Source of the DNA: Candidatus Sumerlaeota bacterium
GTDB taxonomy: Bacteria; Sumerlaeota; Sumerlaeia; SLMS01
Reading direction: 5' to 3'
Assembly (NCBI GenBank): GCA_020850785.1
Contig: JADZDZ010000063.1
Location: forward strand, 1 to 7,569
Length of the DNA stretch: 7,569 bases
Shown here: piece after piece, positions 6,196 to 7,569 of the stretch
Layout: the number at the start of each line of letters is the position of its first letter
How positions within the stretch are numbered: position 1 is the stretch's first letter
Notes under the pieces: generated by a model
Told to the model about the DNA's origin: nothing
What the model saw: the letters and a program-made list of their open reading frames with translations, nothing else
Databases searched by the model: none
Program-made: the position numbers and the translations under genes

Positions 6196-7557
6196 ATGAC
6201 GTCATCCGCCGAAAGCGCCCCCGCGAAGGCCCCCGCAGTGATTGCGGGCGATGGAGCGTCGCGCCCTTGGTCGATCCGCATTGAGAACGTTTCGAAGAAA
6301 TACCGGCTGGCGTCGTCGGGTCGGCGTGAACTGAATGAAAATTTCCGCGATGCGCTGTCGTCGGTTGCGAAGGGAATCTTCAGCCGCAGGTCGATTCCTG
6401 CGGATAGTCCTCTCAACAGCAGCACGGAATTTTGGGCGCTGCGTGAAATCAATCTGGAATTCGCGCAGGGGGAAACCGTTGGAATTATTGGGCGAAACGG
6501 CGCGGGGAAATCCACGCTGCTGAAAATCCTGAGCCGCATCACGGCGCCCACGCTGGGGGAGATTCGCTATCGCGGGCGCCTCACGAGCCTGCTGGAGGTG
6601 GGCACGGGTTTTCATCGCGAATTGACGGGCCGGGAGAATGTTTACCTGAACGGATCGATCCTCGGCATGACGCGCGCGGAAATCCGCCAGCAGTTCGATG
6701 CGATCGTGGAGTTCGCCGGCGTGGAGAAGTTCATCGACTCGCCCGTGAAGCATTATTCGAGCGGCATGTATGTGCGTCTTGCATTCGCCGTGGCGGCGCA
6801 CCTTCGCACGGACATCCTCGTGGTTGATGAGGTGCTCGCGGTCGGGGACGCCGTCTTCCAGAAGAAGTGCCTTGGCAAGATGCAGGACGTCGCCAGCGAC
6901 GGGCGCACTGTCCTGTTCGTGAGTCACAACATGGCGAGCATTCAGGGGCTTTGCAAATCCGCGGTCCTGTTGGCCCAGGGACGCGTGGCCCAGCTTGGCA
7001 GCGCGAGCGACGTGATCGAGGCCTACCTGAAACTTGCGGTGGACGATGGCAGGGCGGTCGCCGCCGGCGACTTTGACCTCACGAATCGGCGGAACAGTTA
7101 CACGCCATCGGAAATTATCATTCGCCGCATGCGGCTGCGCGGTGGTGACGGCCGTGTTACCGATCATTTTCGGATGGGCGAGGATTTTTCCGTGGAGATT
7201 GAATGCACGGGCTTCAAGCGATTTCCCGATTCCGTGCTGGGCATCACCATCAAGTCCCGCGATGAAACATGGATTGGAAGCTTCAACACGGGAATGGCGG
7301 GCTTTTCCTTCGGGGCCGGCGCATCGGGGGACGAGGGCTGGTTGCGCTGTTCGCTGAAGGACGTGAACCTGAACGCGGGCACCTACAGCATCGCGCTGAG
7401 TATCCTGCGCGACCATCGCAACCGCGCCGACTATGTTGATCGCGCGGGTTCGTTTCATGTGGTTGAATCGGACGTCTACGGGACGGGGTATCCAATGCAC
7501 ACGAAATTCGGCATTGTTTATCTAAAAGGAAAATGGGAGTCCGTGGTTTCGGACTAA
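6196..7557 (+). CDS. Polysaccharide-export ABC ATPase, Wzt type
   Basis: This 453-residue protein is the cytoplasmic ATPase of an ABC exporter for a lipid-linked O-antigen, capsule or teichoic-acid-like polymer. After a variable N-terminus (1-25) the nucleotide-binding domain has Walker A GRNGAGKST at 99-107, the Q-loop region EVGTGFH at 134-140 and RELTGRENVYLNG at 141-153. It also has the family's signature variant YSSGM at 187-191 in place of LSGGQ, Walker B ILVVDE at 207-212, D-loop VGD and H-switch H244 (FVSHNM). Residues about 300-445 form a strand-rich C-terminal domain of the Wzt carbohydrate-binding type, which in characterised members reads the modified end of the glycan. All ATPase residues are intact. 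The permease partner (Wzm) is not upstream, where ispH diverges, so it should lie downstream or elsewhere. The frame is open far upstream across ispH; ATG 6196 is chosen because residues before it are ispH antisense and the ATPase fold begins about 25 residues after it. Confidence 0.9.
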   Translation: MTSSAESAPAKAPAVIAGDGASRPWSIRIENVSKKYRLASSGRRELNENFRDALSSVAKGIFSRRSIPADSPLNSSTEFWALREINLEFAQGETVGIIGRNGAGKSTLLKILSRITAPTLGEIRYRGRLTSLLEVGTGFHRELTGRENVYLNGSILGMTRAEIRQQFDAIVEFAGVEKFIDSPVKHYSSGMYVRLAFAVAAHLRTDILVVDEVLAVGDAVFQKKCLGKMQDVASDGRTVLFVSHNMASIQGLCKSAVLLAQGRVAQLGSASDVIEAYLKLAVDDGRAVAAGDFDLTNRRNSYTPSEIIIRRMRLRGGDGRVTDHFRMGEDFSVEIECTGFKRFPDSVLGITIKSRDETWIGSFNTGMAGFSFGAGASGDEGWLRCSLKDVNLNAGTYSIALSILRDHRNRADYVDRAGSFHVVESDVYGTGYPMHTKFGIVYLKGKWESVVSD

Positions 7558-7569
7558 TCGAATATGATC

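Noticed and set aside
6202..7500. 432-residue minus-strand open frame opposite the ABC ATPase gene
   Set aside because: It is antisense to a gene with complete ATPase motifs. Its product is rich in Arg and His with no recognisable domain, typical of a shadow frame in GC-rich DNA.
7564..7569. ATG ATC at the window end as the start of a next gene
   Set aside because: Only two codons are visible and no ribosome binding site precedes them, so it cannot be supported.

Overview
The window looks like the chromosome of a GC-rich, Gram-negative (diderm) bacterium. It carries a class B penicillin-binding protein of the PBP2 type, a Wzt-type polysaccharide-export ATPase and a signal-peptide protein with a secretin-like C-terminus. 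Its IspH is the roughly 400-residue form best known from cyanobacteria and plant plastids, not the roughly 310-residue form of Escherichia coli. I cannot fix the taxon. A PVC-group organism such as a verrucomicrobium is a guess from gene style only. I see no tRNA, rRNA, CRISPR array, insertion sequence or phage gene.

Layout. Positions 2-70 may be the tail of an upstream gene that overlaps, through ATGA, a small unrecognised gene (67-381, +). A short G-rich gap with imperfect 7-bp repeats (383-410) follows. Converging on it is a DUF3800-like gene (467-1396 or 1438, -). A 245-287 bp divergent intergenic region leads to the PBP2 gene (1684-3474, +). Next is an exported protein with a secretin-like C-terminal half (3532-4806, +), behind a strong Shine-Dalgarno sequence and a possible weak hairpin terminator. 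Its stop lies 15 bp from the stop of convergent ispH (4822-6054, -). A 141-bp divergent region separates ispH from the Wzt-like ABC ATPase (6196-7557, +). The window ends 12 bp after that gene.

Functional theme (inference). Four of the six complete genes concern the cell envelope. PBP2 crosslinks peptidoglycan during elongation. IspH makes IPP and DMAPP, precursors of the undecaprenyl carrier used for peptidoglycan and surface polysaccharide. The Wzt-like ATPase would power export of a lipid-linked polysaccharide, and the secretin-like protein is probably exported to the periplasm or outer membrane. They are not one operon: strand changes split them into at least four transcription units.

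The points most worth a second look are the secretin-like protein, which lacks recognisable canonical N-domains; the DUF3800-like protein, whose usual N-terminal Asp-Glu pair reads Gln-Gln; and a Cys/His cluster in PBP2 that may bind zinc. I found no convincing new multi-gene system.
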